From: an uncultured Clostridia bacterium
GTDB taxonomy: Bacteria; Bacillota; Clostridia; Oscillospirales; Ruminococcaceae
Assembly (NCBI GenBank): GCA_947625915.1
Contig: CANQPX010000013.1
Location: 1-46,697, forward strand
Direction of reading: 5' to 3'
DNA length: 46,697 nt
Shown: positions 1-7,683 of the stretch, piece by piece
Position numbering within the stretch: the first letter of the stretch is position 1
Layout of the letters: each line of letters opens with the position of its first letter
Translations under genes and position numbers: made by a program
Notes under the pieces: generated by a model
Database searches by the model: none
What the model was told of the DNA's origin: nothing
Seen by the model: only the letters and a program-made list of their open reading frames with translations

Positions 1-2
1 GA

Positions 3-191
3 TCAGACTGCTCTTGTTACCTTTCCGGAACGGAGACATCTTGTGCATACATAAATATGCTTAGGAGTTCCGTCAACAATAGCCTTTACACGCTTAACGT
101 TGGGTTTCCAAGTTCTGTTGGAACGGTGATGTGAATGGGAAACCTTTATACCAAAAGTAACGCCCTTTCCGCAAATATCGCATTTTGCCAT
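3..191 (-). CDS. rpmB: 50S ribosomal protein L28
   Basis: A 62-residue basic protein matching the L28 family of the large ribosomal subunit. It begins MAKCDICGKGV and carries two cysteine pairs (C4/C7 and C49/C52), the zinc-binding form of L28. The ATG is preceded on the minus strand by a strong AGGAGGTG ribosome binding site about 8 nt upstream. It is transcribed alone, away from the M50-scpAB cluster. In Bacillus rpmB lies beside spoVM; here spoVM is 24 kb away, so that adjacency is broken. Identification is secure. Confidence 0.97.
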   Translation of the reverse strand: MAKCDICGKGVTFGIKVSHSHHRSNRTWKPNVKRVKAIVDGTPKHIYVCTRCLRSGKVTRAV

Positions 192-238
192 GGGGTTACA
201 CCTCCTTTTCCATAGCTTTTTTAAAAATCAACGATAAT

Positions 239-267
239 ATTTTACCACATTCTTTTATAAATTGCAA
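239..267 (-). promoter_or_regulatory. Sigma-A-type promoter for rpmB
   Basis: On the minus strand, TTGCAA (262-267) and TAAAAT (239-244) are separated by 17 nt, about 50 nt upstream of the rpmB start. Seen by eye; no transcript data. Confidence 0.6.
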
Positions 268-336
268 GTGTTTTTTGAAAAAAAGTCGGACAAATTTAAA
301 ATTTTAAGAAAAATTCATTTAAAATTGGAAATAGTC

Positions 337-366
337 CTTGAAATTTCAAGTCAAATGCTGTATAAT
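337..366 (+). promoter_or_regulatory. Promoter with overlapping palindrome, M50-scpAB operon
   Basis: TTGAAA (338-343) and TATAAT (361-366) are spaced by exactly 17 nt, a near-consensus sigma-A promoter. The -35 hexamer is embedded in a perfect 14-bp palindrome, CTTGAAATTTCAAG (337-350). A repressor could bind there, but the A/T-rich palindrome may also be coincidental. Confidence 0.6.
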
Positions 367-412
367 AGTATTATTATTGTTTTTGAATATGGAATATATA
401 GGTTTTAGGAGG

Positions 413-431
413 CACTTTTGCAGCAAAAGTG
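413..431 (+). promoter_or_regulatory. Hairpin between ribosome binding site and start
   Basis: The strong SD (TAGGAGG, about 406-412) is immediately followed by a perfect inverted repeat, CACTTTTGC / GCAAAAGTG, with a one-base centre (in practice an 8-bp stem with a 3-nt loop). If folded, it removes 19 nt and places the SD about 12 nt from ATG 444. Unfolded, the SD lies 16 nt from GTG 429 and 31 nt from ATG 444, both too far for normal initiation. Confidence 0.5.
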
Positions 432-443
432 TATACATATTTT

Positions 444-1100
444 ATGAATACGAGAATAACTGAGATCATCATACACGCTCTGGTGCTGCTGACAGCGTTC
501 CCGATACATGAATCGGCACACGCCCTTGCGGCGCATTGGATGGGAGACGATACCGCCAAGGATCAGGGGCGCATCTCTATGAACCCCGCAAAGCACCTTG
601 ATCTGTTCGGTACTATATTTATGCTGATAGCAGGCTTCGGCTGGGCAAAGCCCGTTCCCATAAACCCAAACAATTTCAGGAACAGAAAGGTCGGCATGGC
701 TCTTTCGTCACTGGCGGGACCATGTTCAAACCTGCTGCTTGCCTATGTTTCTATGATATTATATAAAGCACTGGCATATTTTGCCTTTTTAAGACAGAGC
801 ACAGCGTTAGACACTGTTTCAACGGTGTTCCTTTACTCGGCCTTTCTGAACGTGGGACTTGCCGTGTTCAACCTGCTGCCGATACCGCCGCTGGACGGTT
901 CGAGGATATTCAACCTTGTGCTGCCAGAAAGGATATACTTTAAAGTAATGAAATACGAAAGAGTTATTTTCGGCATACTTTTTATATGTATTTTTCTGGG
1001 ACTTCTTGACAGACCGCTCAACTTTATGCAGTCCAAGGTGATAATGTTTATGGACTTGATAACACGTTGGGTGGATATCTTGTTTTTCAGATCATTTTGA
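444..1100 (+). CDS. Site-2 protease family (M50) membrane metallopeptidase
   Basis: A compact polytopic intramembrane zinc metalloprotease of about 218 residues. The HExxH zinc motif is HESAH at residues 22-26, inside the first membrane segment. A second family signature near the C-terminal third reads NLLPIPPLDGSR, the LDG motif supplying the third zinc ligand. This short form has no PDZ domain, unlike RseP. An in-frame GTG at 429 would add five residues; I prefer ATG 444 because of the hairpin after the SD. It heads a run followed by scpA, as in many Clostridia. Its substrate cannot be told from sequence. Confidence 0.88.
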   Translation: MNTRITEIIIHALVLLTAFPIHESAHALAAHWMGDDTAKDQGRISMNPAKHLDLFGTIFMLIAGFGWAKPVPINPNNFRNRKVGMALSSLAGPCSNLLLAYVSMILYKALAYFAFLRQSTALDTVSTVFLYSAFLNVGLAVFNLLPIPPLDGSRIFNLVLPERIYFKVMKYERVIFGILFICIFLGLLDRPLNFMQSKVIMFMDLITRWVDILFFRSF

Positions 1101-1117
1101 TTGTCGGAGAGTAATTA

Positions 1118-1861
1118 ATGGAAAAAATGTCTTTTAAATTAGAGGTGTTTGAAGGTCCTCTCGACCTGTTACTATACCTTATATCAAAACATAAGCTAAA
1201 CATAAACGATATTCCCATATTTACGCTCCTTGAACAGTATCTGGACTATATGGACAAGATGTCGGAGCAGAATATGGAAATAGCGGGCGAGTTCCTTGAA
1301 ATGGCTGCAAGGCTCGTGTATATCAAGACCGTGTCGCTGCTGCCGCATAAGGAAGAAGCCGAACAGCTGAAAAAAGAACTTCAGGGACGGCTGATAGAGT
1401 ATTCCTTGTGCAAAAAAGCTGCGGAACTTATGAAAATGCGTTATATCGGCAACGTTAACGCTGTCAGAAAACCCCTTGCGATAGAATTTGACAATACATA
1501 TTCACTTATACATGACCCGCAGGAACTGCTTGACGCATACCTTAAAGTTCAGCGGAAACCGCCCGAAGAACAGGTAAAAGCCGAATCTTTCAATACGCTT
1601 GTGAAGAAAAAGATAGTTTCCGTAACATCAAAGATCATCTACGTCCTGAGAAATCTTTACAAAACGGGAACTTGCCTTATGAGCGGGCTTTTTGACGGAA
1701 TGACCGACCGCTCCGAACGTGTGGCAACTTTCCTTGCAGTTCTTGAACTTACAAAGTCGGGAAGGATCTGGCTCAATGATGATAATACGGTCATAACGTT
1801 CAACCGTAACAGAAATACAAGTGCCGAACAGCCGAGCGAAACGGAGGTCTCCTATCAGTGA
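1118..1861 (+). CDS. scpA: Segregation and condensation protein A
   Basis: Kleisin subunit that bridges the SMC heads and recruits ScpB in the condensin complex. The 247-residue length is normal, and the N-terminus has the kleisin signature FEGPLDLLLYLI near residue 12, which contacts the SMC neck. A C-terminal winged helix follows. The stop overlaps the scpB start by four bases (GTGA), so the two are probably translationally coupled. The start is supported by CGGAGAG just upstream. Confidence 0.96.
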   Translation: MEKMSFKLEVFEGPLDLLLYLISKHKLNINDIPIFTLLEQYLDYMDKMSEQNMEIAGEFLEMAARLVYIKTVSLLPHKEEAEQLKKELQGRLIEYSLCKKAAELMKMRYIGNVNAVRKPLAIEFDNTYSLIHDPQELLDAYLKVQRKPPEEQVKAESFNTLVKKKIVSVTSKIIYVLRNLYKTGTCLMSGLFDGMTDRSERVATFLAVLELTKSGRIWLNDDNTVITFNRNRNTSAEQPSETEVSYQ

Positions 1862-2475
1862 AATTGAATGAAGGCGTTTCTGTAATAGAATCTATCCTCT
1901 TTGCCCACGGAGATCCGATAGAATCGGATAAACTCTGCGAAGCCGCGGGCATAGAACAGGATACGCTCGAAAAACTTATTAACCTGCTTTCGGACAGGTA
2001 CGAGTCAACATCAAGCTCTTTGCAGGTGATGAAACTCGGCAGCTGCTATCAGCTTGCGGTAAGAGCGGATTATTCCGAGTATGTGAGAGCCGCTCTGGAA
2101 ACAAAGAAAAATACGCCCCTTTCACCTGCGGCAATGGAAGTGCTTACCATAGTTGCTTACAATCAGCCCGTAACTAAGGGCTTTGTAGAACATATACGCG
2201 GAATAGACAGTTCAAGCGTTGTCAATTCTCTTGTTGAAAAAAATCTCCTTGAAGAAGCGGGAAGGCTCGATGTTCCGGGAAAACCCATAGCGTATAAAAC
2301 AACATCGGCGTTCCTGAGAAGTTTTCAGCTGTCGTCTCTGGACGATCTTCCGCCGCTGCCCGGCTCGGAAAGTCAGGTCAGCTTCGATGAGATACTTATT
2401 TCAAAAGATGAATTGCCAAGCAGTGGGGAACAGGAGCCTGCACCCGATGACAGCGAAGCTGCCGAAAATGTCTGA
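1858..2475 (+). CDS. scpB: Segregation and condensation protein B
   Basis: ScpB dimer with tandem winged helices that binds the ScpA linker. It is 205 residues with a GTG start overlapping scpA. The family core is visible: SIESILF-type opening (VIESILFAHGDPI), then LSPAAMEVLTIVAYNQPVT, and an RGIDSSSVVNSLVEKNLLEE recognition helix. The C-terminal 40 residues are acidic and probably disordered. Confidence 0.96.
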   Translation: MKLNEGVSVIESILFAHGDPIESDKLCEAAGIEQDTLEKLINLLSDRYESTSSSLQVMKLGSCYQLAVRADYSEYVRAALETKKNTPLSPAAMEVLTIVAYNQPVTKGFVEHIRGIDSSSVVNSLVEKNLLEEAGRLDVPGKPIAYKTTSAFLRSFQLSSLDDLPPLPGSESQVSFDEILISKDELPSSGEQEPAPDDSEAAENV

Positions 2476-2498
2476 TACTTCCGAAAGGCGGTGGTTAC

Positions 2499-3260
2499 TT
2501 GACGGCGTTGATTGTGATCGGGATAATTATCCTGATCTTTGCGGTCATACTTAATATCAAAATAAGGGCGGAAGTTAAATTTTACGGCGGTGTGCTTGAT
2601 CTGAAGGTGAAATATTTCCTGTTCACCGTTTTCCCTTTGAAAAAAAAGGAGAAAAAGGCAAAAAAGGATAAAAAGAAGAAAAGCAAAAAGCCGCCCGTAA
2701 CGGAGGAAACCGTTCCTGAAAGCACGGAAAAACCGACCGACAATACAGAGGAGAACGTTCCCGCAGCGGAGGAAAACGATACGGAGAGCGAGGAGGATAA
2801 CAAGTCACAAAAGGAAAAGAAAAGCTTTTCCGAAAGGTTCGGCAGCATTTCGGATATCCTTGAAAAGATAAAAGTTGTGTGGGAAGCTTCAAAAAAAGGT
2901 CTGAAAAAGCTTTTCCTGCATATTTACATCGACGGGCTTGTGATAGATCTCACCATAGCAGGCGAGGACGCATACAGCGCCGCATTGAATTACGGCAGGA
3001 TAAGCGCGGCAGTCTACAACGCACTTGCGGTGATCTCAACGCTTTTCAGGACAAATATCCGCTCGGTGGATATCGCCTGCGATTTTGACGGAAAAAAATC
3101 TGTTTTTGACGGCGAAGCAAAGATCACCGTAAGACCGTCAACTATCCTTTCGGCAGTGTTTATCATACTGTTCGGACTTCTGAAAAATATCAAAGTCCTG
3201 ACCAAAAAAAGTGAGAACGTTAAAGATCAGCCCGATAAAAACGCGGCTGTAACAGTATAA
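2499..3260 (+). CDS. DUF2953 domain membrane protein (YtfI-like)
   Basis: A 253-residue protein with one N-terminal membrane segment (residues 2-20), a highly charged Lys/Glu linker (about 48-115), and a C-terminal DUF2953-type domain. It uses a TTG start behind GGCGGTGG. The next gene is ytfJ; a DUF2953 protein (YtfI) beside YtfJ is also the Bacillus arrangement, where both are linked to sporulation. Molecular function is unknown. The linker gives spurious antisense reading frames. Confidence 0.8.
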   Translation: MTALIVIGIIILIFAVILNIKIRAEVKFYGGVLDLKVKYFLFTVFPLKKKEKKAKKDKKKKSKKPPVTEETVPESTEKPTDNTEENVPAAEENDTESEEDNKSQKEKKSFSERFGSISDILEKIKVVWEASKKGLKKLFLHIYIDGLVIDLTIAGEDAYSAALNYGRISAAVYNALAVISTLFRTNIRSVDIACDFDGKKSVFDGEAKITVRPSTILSAVFIILFGLLKNIKVLTKKSENVKDQPDKNAAVTV

Positions 3261-3266
3261 AGGAGA

Positions 3267-3752
3267 ATGAAAATGGATACAAAAGTAAAAGATCTTGTCG
3301 CTTCCGCTATCGGAAAGATACACGAACTTTCCGATGCAAATACCATCATCGGCGATCCGATAAAGGCTGACGGCGGCATAACTATCATTCCCGTATCAAA
3401 AGTCTCATACGGCTTTGCTGCGGGAGGTTCCGATCTTCCGTCCAAAAGCGATAAGGCGTTTTTCGGCGGCGGAAGCGGCGGCGGAGTTTCGATACAGCCT
3501 ATCGCATTCATAGTTATTGCAAACGATGATGTAAAGCTTCTTGAGCTCGGCACGGGAAATTCTTCCGCAAATGCCATAATCAGCGCTGTTCCCGACCTTA
3601 TCTCAAAGGTGCAGACAATGTTTTCCAAAAACAAGAAGGACGGCGCAGCAGAAACAACAGACGCTATTGTGAATGACGCTGCGGAAACGGCTCCCGGTGC
3701 GGGACCGGAAATTGAAAAGGTCGAAATAAACACAGACGGTTTTGATTTCTGA
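3267..3752 (+). CDS. ytfJ: Sporulation protein YtfJ (GerW family)
   Basis: A 161-residue GerW/YtfJ family protein. The core has the family pattern of a glycine-rich, all-beta segment: GDPIKADGGITIIPVSKVSYG, read here as GDPI...GGITIIPVSKV, then FGGGSGGGVSIQPIAFIVI. The last 40 residues are Ala/Glu-rich and variable. It follows the DUF2953 gene by 6 nt with an AAGGAG site. In Bacillus the family is needed for normal spore germination; the biochemical role is not known. Confidence 0.9.
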   Translation: MKMDTKVKDLVASAIGKIHELSDANTIIGDPIKADGGITIIPVSKVSYGFAAGGSDLPSKSDKAFFGGGSGGGVSIQPIAFIVIANDDVKLLELGTGNSSANAIISAVPDLISKVQTMFSKNKKDGAAETTDAIVNDAAETAPGAGPEIEKVEINTDGFDF

Positions 3753-3847
3753 TAAAATAATTTCGTTTTAAACCTCCATAATATATTTTGGGTAAATCCC
3801 CACAAATAAAAATATATTGCAGGCTGTGCGCCTGTACGGAGGTATTT

Positions 3848-4990
3848 ATGAAACGCGGGATCATATCATTTTTAACGGCAATGCTGCTGTTTGTAACGGC
3901 TTTGCCTTGTATCGATGCTTCGGCTTTTGACGTATCGGATATTTCGGCGGGAGCGGCGGTGCTTATCGACGCTCAGTCGGGAACGATCATAACGGGCAAA
4001 AATGAGTATTCTTCCATGCCTATGGCAAGTACCACAAAGATAATGTCGGCACTGCTGCTGATAGAAAGCGGCGATCTTGACAGAGAATTCAGGGTGGATA
4101 ATAATGCCATCATGGTGGAAGGTTCTTCAATGGGACTTTGTGAAAACGACATCGTAACAAAGCGGGCGCTTTGTTACGGTATGCTCCTTCCGTCGGGAAA
4201 TGACGCGGCAAACGAGACTGCCGTACTTCTTGCGGGAAGTGCGGAAAAGTTTGCGGATATGATGAACGAAAGAGCAAGGAGCATAGGGCTTTCCGGAACT
4301 CATTTTGTGACGCCTTCGGGTCTGCATGACAAGGATCATTATTCCACCGCTTACGATATGGCTCTGCTTACGAGGGAAGCTTTAAAAAACGAGACTTTCC
4401 GTGAGATATGCGGTACAAAGCAGATAAAACTCAAGTTCGGCGACCCGCCTTACGAAAGATGGCTCACTAACACGAATAAGCTGCTGTCACTTTATGACGG
4501 CTGCATAGGCGTAAAGACGGGATTTACGGACGAAGCTGGAAGATGTCTTGTTTCGGCGGCGGAAAAGAACGGTGTAACACTTATCTGCGTTACACTCAAC
4601 GACCGTGACGACTGGAACGACCATATGAAAATGTATGACTACGGTTTTTCACAGGTGAAATGTAAAAAAGCGGAATGTGACCTTTCGGGAATTTCCGTTT
4701 ATGTTGCAGGCGGCGATCGTGAAACACTTCCCGTAAAAGCGGAGGATATCCCGGAGTATACGGTCGTAGGCGGTTCCGGACCGCATATAACTTTTGAAAC
4801 GGAGACGGAAAGATTTCTCTATGCACCTGTAGAAAAAGGAAGAAAAGCAGGAACTATCCGCTTCTTTGCAGACGGAGAACCGATAGGAACATCAGACATT
4901 GTTACCGCGGAAGGCTGTGAAGCGGTCATCATCGAACGAAAACCGTCATTGTCGGAAAAGATCACAGATCTTATAAAAAAATTGTTTTAA
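3848..4990 (+). CDS. D-alanyl-D-alanine carboxypeptidase (serine type, DacF/DacB-like)
   Basis: Penicillin-binding D,D-carboxypeptidase that trims peptidoglycan stem peptides outside the membrane. From ATG 3848 (GGAGGT at 3838-3843) it has a signal peptide (residues 3-24, ending near ASA) and the three S11 motifs: S61-T-T-K64 (nucleophile), S116-G-N118 and K223-T-G. A C-terminal PBP5-type beta domain and an amphipathic tail (EKITDLIKKLF) follow, suiting membrane anchoring. The upstream in-frame start at 3788 would put extra residues before the signal peptide and is rejected. Context beside ytfJ suggests a DacF-like sporulation role, which is inference. Confidence 0.92.
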   Translation: MKRGIISFLTAMLLFVTALPCIDASAFDVSDISAGAAVLIDAQSGTIITGKNEYSSMPMASTTKIMSALLLIESGDLDREFRVDNNAIMVEGSSMGLCENDIVTKRALCYGMLLPSGNDAANETAVLLAGSAEKFADMMNERARSIGLSGTHFVTPSGLHDKDHYSTAYDMALLTREALKNETFREICGTKQIKLKFGDPPYERWLTNTNKLLSLYDGCIGVKTGFTDEAGRCLVSAAEKNGVTLICVTLNDRDDWNDHMKMYDYGFSQVKCKKAECDLSGISVYVAGGDRETLPVKAEDIPEYTVVGGSGPHITFETETERFLYAPVEKGRKAGTIRFFADGEPIGTSDIVTAEGCEAVIIERKPSLSEKITDLIKKLF

Positions 4991-5037
4991 ATGCGGCGTG
5001 AACAGTTTCCGCCGCTTGTCGGAAAAGGAGCATGGAC

Positions 5038-5772
5038 GTGGAAAAAATCAGACTTCAGAAGATACTTTCTCAGAGCGGGATATGTTCCCGCAGAAAAGCC
5101 GAGGAGATGATCTCCCAAGGCAGAGTAAAGGTCAACGGCAGAACTGCGGGACTCGGAGACGGAGCGACCGCAAGGGACGTTATAACCGTTGACGGGGAAA
5201 GAGTAAATTACTCCGAAAAACGTGAGAAATACTATATCATGCTCAATAAGCCCCGCGGCTATGTTACGACCATGTCCGATGAACTTGACAGAAAATGCGT
5301 TACAGAGCTGCTTTCGGACGTTCCTGCAAGAGTCTACCCGGTGGGCAGACTTGACAGGAACTCTGAAGGTCTGCTTTTGTTTACAAATGACGGAAAATTT
5401 GCCAATGACATCATGCATCCGAGCAGGCATATAACAAAAACATACCGTGTAACGGTCCATTCTTCCGTTAATGAGGAACAGCTTGCCGAACTGGCGGAAG
5501 GCGTAGTTATAGACGGCAGGAAAACTCTTCCCGCAACGGTGAACGTTCTCACCCAAGAAGCTGAAAGAGTAGTCCTGCAGATCGTTATCCGAGAGGGCAG
5601 GAACCGCCAGATACGCAAAATGTGTGAAGCTGTCGGACTTGACGTCGCGCGGCTCAAAAGAACGGCGATAGGTCCCGTTAAACTGGGAATGTTAAGACCC
5701 GGCGCATACCGCGAACTTACTTCCGAAGAACTGCGCGCTCTCAGAAATGCGGTGGGGGAAAGCAAAAAATAG
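5038..5772 (+). CDS. rluB: 23S rRNA pseudouridine synthase, RluB/RsuA family
   Basis: RsuA/RluB-type pseudouridine synthase. An N-terminal S4 domain (LQKILSQSGICSRRKAEEMI) is followed by the catalytic segment VYPVGRLDRNSEGLLLFTND, in which the Asp of GRLD is the nucleophile, and REGRNRQIRKMCEAVG near the C-terminus. AAAAGGAG (5023-5030) is only one base from ATG 5032 but 7 nt from GTG 5038, so I choose GTG, giving 244 residues. It ends the scp-ytfJ-dac run. Confidence 0.93.
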   Translation: MEKIRLQKILSQSGICSRRKAEEMISQGRVKVNGRTAGLGDGATARDVITVDGERVNYSEKREKYYIMLNKPRGYVTTMSDELDRKCVTELLSDVPARVYPVGRLDRNSEGLLLFTNDGKFANDIMHPSRHITKTYRVTVHSSVNEEQLAELAEGVVIDGRKTLPATVNVLTQEAERVVLQIVIREGRNRQIRKMCEAVGLDVARLKRTAIGPVKLGMLRPGAYRELTSEELRALRNAVGESKK

Positions 5773-5832
5773 CATTTCAATTGTATTAAATATGAATTTT
5801 TTGAAAAAACATATAAAATATTTGTTTTTATC

Positions 5833-5861
5833 TTGTGTTTACAAGAAAAATGTAGTATAAT
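5833..5861 (+). promoter_or_regulatory. Promoter for the carboxyltransferase operon
   Basis: TTGTGT (5833-5838) and TATAAT (5856-5861) are 17 nt apart, in a very AT-rich gap. CTTGT-GTTT-ACAAG (5832-5845) forms a small inverted repeat over the -35 region that could be an operator. Confidence 0.55.
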
Positions 5862-5901
5862 TATTCTGGTTTTATTTTTTTTATCGAACGGAGGAACCAT
5901 T

Positions 5902-7257
5902 ATGTTAACTGAAAGTCAGAGGGCTAAACTCGAAGCGTACAGATCCGCTTCCTCGGGCTCCGGAAAAACAAGACTTGCCAAACTGTTCGATGACGGTATT
6001 TTCACCGAAGTCGATGCCGGTATCAAGCACGGAGGTGAGCCTGCAGGCGTTACGGCAGCTTACGGCTATGTTGACGGAAGTCTCGTTTACGCTTTTTCTC
6101 AGGATAAAAATGTCAAAGGCGGCGCGGTAAGCGTTCACCATGCGGCAAAAATATGTAAAGTTCTTGAACTTGCATCAAGAACGGGCGCTCCGGTGGTGGG
6201 AATATACGATTCCAACGGCGCGTTCATAGATGACGGCGCAGAAGCTTTGAAAGCTTACAGCGATATACTTACTCAGATCAACAACCTGTCCGGCGTCGTT
6301 CCGCAGATCTCGGTGGTAGCGGGAACTTGCGCGGGCAGCGCGGCAATGGCGGCTTGCTCGGCGGATATCGTTGTTATAACGGACGACGGCGAACTTTACA
6401 CAGACCCTAACTGCGTAAAGAAAGGCAAAGAAGCCGTTGAGAACGGAACAGCAGCTGTTTCCGCAAAGGACGATGCCGCTGCAATGGAAGAGGTAAGAAA
6501 ACTAATTTCCATGCTCCCTCATAATAATATTTCCGCTGCGCCGATGTTTGAATTCGATGCGCCAAACGGTGCTGTAAGCGGTCTTGCGGAAGATATCGCA
6601 AAGGCTGCGGCAGACGCGGGAAGCATCGTTGAACTTTCCGACAGCTTCGGGACTTCCGCTTATACGGCTTTTGCGGCAATAGGCGGTTCTGTTGTGGGAA
6701 TTGCCGCAACAAACAAAAAGGAAGGAAAACTCTCTTCCGATGATTGCTCTAAGCTGGCAAGATTTGTAAGGACTTGCGACGCTTTCACCGTCCCTGTGGT
6801 AACTTTCATAGATACCGAAGGATTTTCTCCCGAAACAGGAGTCCGCGATATGGCTAAACTCGCAAACGCTTACGCCGAAGCTACAACGTTAAAGATCTCC
6901 GTTGTTACCGGCAAGGCTTACGGCGCGGCAATGTCCGCTCTCGGCTCCGGAAATGCGGACGTAACTTACGCATATCCCGATGCGGTGATATCGCCCCTTG
7001 CTCCGGAAACGGCTGTGGAGTTTTTATGGCATGACAAACTCAAAGGCGCAAAGGATCTCGCTGCCGAGAGAACTAAGCTTGCCGCTCAGTATGCCGAGGA
7101 AAACGCTTCCGCTTTCGACGCTGCGGAAAAAGGCTGTGTTGACGATATCATCACCGCCGAAGAAGCAAGAGAAAAGATCCTTGCTGCTCTTGAAGCAATG
7201 TCGGATAAGCGTTTGAATAAACGTTTGCCCAAGAAGCACAGCAATATGCCTTTCTAA
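5902..7257 (+). CDS. Acyl-CoA carboxyltransferase subunit (12S/MmdA/PccB-like), compact
   Basis: Member of the carboxyl transferase (crotonase-fold) family that moves CO2 between an acyl-CoA and biotin. The true start is ATG 5902 behind CGGAGGAAC. It is 451 residues, shorter than the roughly 510-530 of usual PccB/MmdA proteins. Family traces include GEPAGVTAAYGYVDG (N-half), VAGTCAGSAAMAAC, VVTFIDTEGFSPE, ITVVTGKAYGAAM-like ISVVTGKAYGAAMSALGSG, and a KKHSNMPF tail equivalent to KKHGNIPL. It is followed by a biotin carrier and a pyruvate-type carboxyltransferase, so it is probably one half-reaction of a transcarboxylase or decarboxylase. The acyl-CoA substrate (methylmalonyl, malonyl, other) cannot be read off. 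Confidence 0.82.
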   Translation: MLTESQRAKLEAYRSASSGSGKTRLAKLFDDGIFTEVDAGIKHGGEPAGVTAAYGYVDGSLVYAFSQDKNVKGGAVSVHHAAKICKVLELASRTGAPVVGIYDSNGAFIDDGAEALKAYSDILTQINNLSGVVPQISVVAGTCAGSAAMAACSADIVVITDDGELYTDPNCVKKGKEAVENGTAAVSAKDDAAAMEEVRKLISMLPHNNISAAPMFEFDAPNGAVSGLAEDIAKAAADAGSIVELSDSFGTSAYTAFAAIGGSVVGIAATNKKEGKLSSDDCSKLARFVRTCDAFTVPVVTFIDTEGFSPETGVRDMAKLANAYAEATTLKISVVTGKAYGAAMSALGSGNADVTYAYPDAVISPLAPETAVEFLWHDKLKGAKDLAAERTKLAAQYAEENASAFDAAEKGCVDDIITAEEAREKILAALEAMSDKRLNKRLPKKHSNMPF

Positions 7258-7299
7258 AATAAAACAAAAACAAAATTTAATGAATGGTGGTATAAAGTT

Positions 7300-7662
7300 A
7301 TGAAAAGATTCAATATTACCGTAAACGGCAAGGCTTATGACGTGGCTGTAGAAGAAGTTGACGGCGGAACAGCTCCCGCTTCTCCCGCTCCCGCCGCAGC
7401 ACCGGCACCCGCCGCCGCTCCCGCTCCCAAGGCTGCCGCTCCCGCAGGGGGAACAGCTGTTAACGCACCTATGCCCGGAACTATCCTCGATGTTAAAGCA
7501 AACGTTGGCGATACAGTCGCGGAAGGTCAGGTACTGATGGTACTGGAAGCTCTTAAAATGGAAAATGATATCGTTGCTCCGAAGGCGGGCAAAGTCGTTT
7601 CCATAAACGTTAAGAAAGGCGACACGGTCAATTCCAACGATCTCCTCGCTTCTATCCGGTAA
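7300..7662 (+). CDS. Biotin carboxyl carrier protein subunit
   Basis: A 120-residue biotinyl protein. A short N-terminal beta segment (MKRFNITVNGKAYDV) is followed by a Pro/Ala-rich flexible linker (about residues 26-52), then a biotinyl domain with APMPGTI and the biotinylation site EALKMEN, in which K86 is the acceptor lysine. The layout matches the 1.3S subunit of transcarboxylase and the gamma subunit of decarboxylase pumps. It lies between the two carboxyltransferase genes it would shuttle CO2 between. Confidence 0.93.
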   Translation: MKRFNITVNGKAYDVAVEEVDGGTAPASPAPAAAPAPAAAPAPKAAAPAGGTAVNAPMPGTILDVKANVGDTVAEGQVLMVLEALKMENDIVAPKAGKVVSINVKKGDTVNSNDLLASIR

Positions 7663-7683
7663 GCTAAGAAAGGGTTGGTTCAG

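Noticed and set aside
429-443. GTG 429 as the start of the M50 peptidase
   Set aside because: The SD is 16 nt away and the codon lies in the 3' arm of the hairpin; ATG 444 preferred, though not proven.
2582-2892. Ser/Phe-rich minus-strand frames opposite the DUF2953 gene
   Set aside because: Antisense of the Lys/Glu-rich linker; low-complexity shadow.
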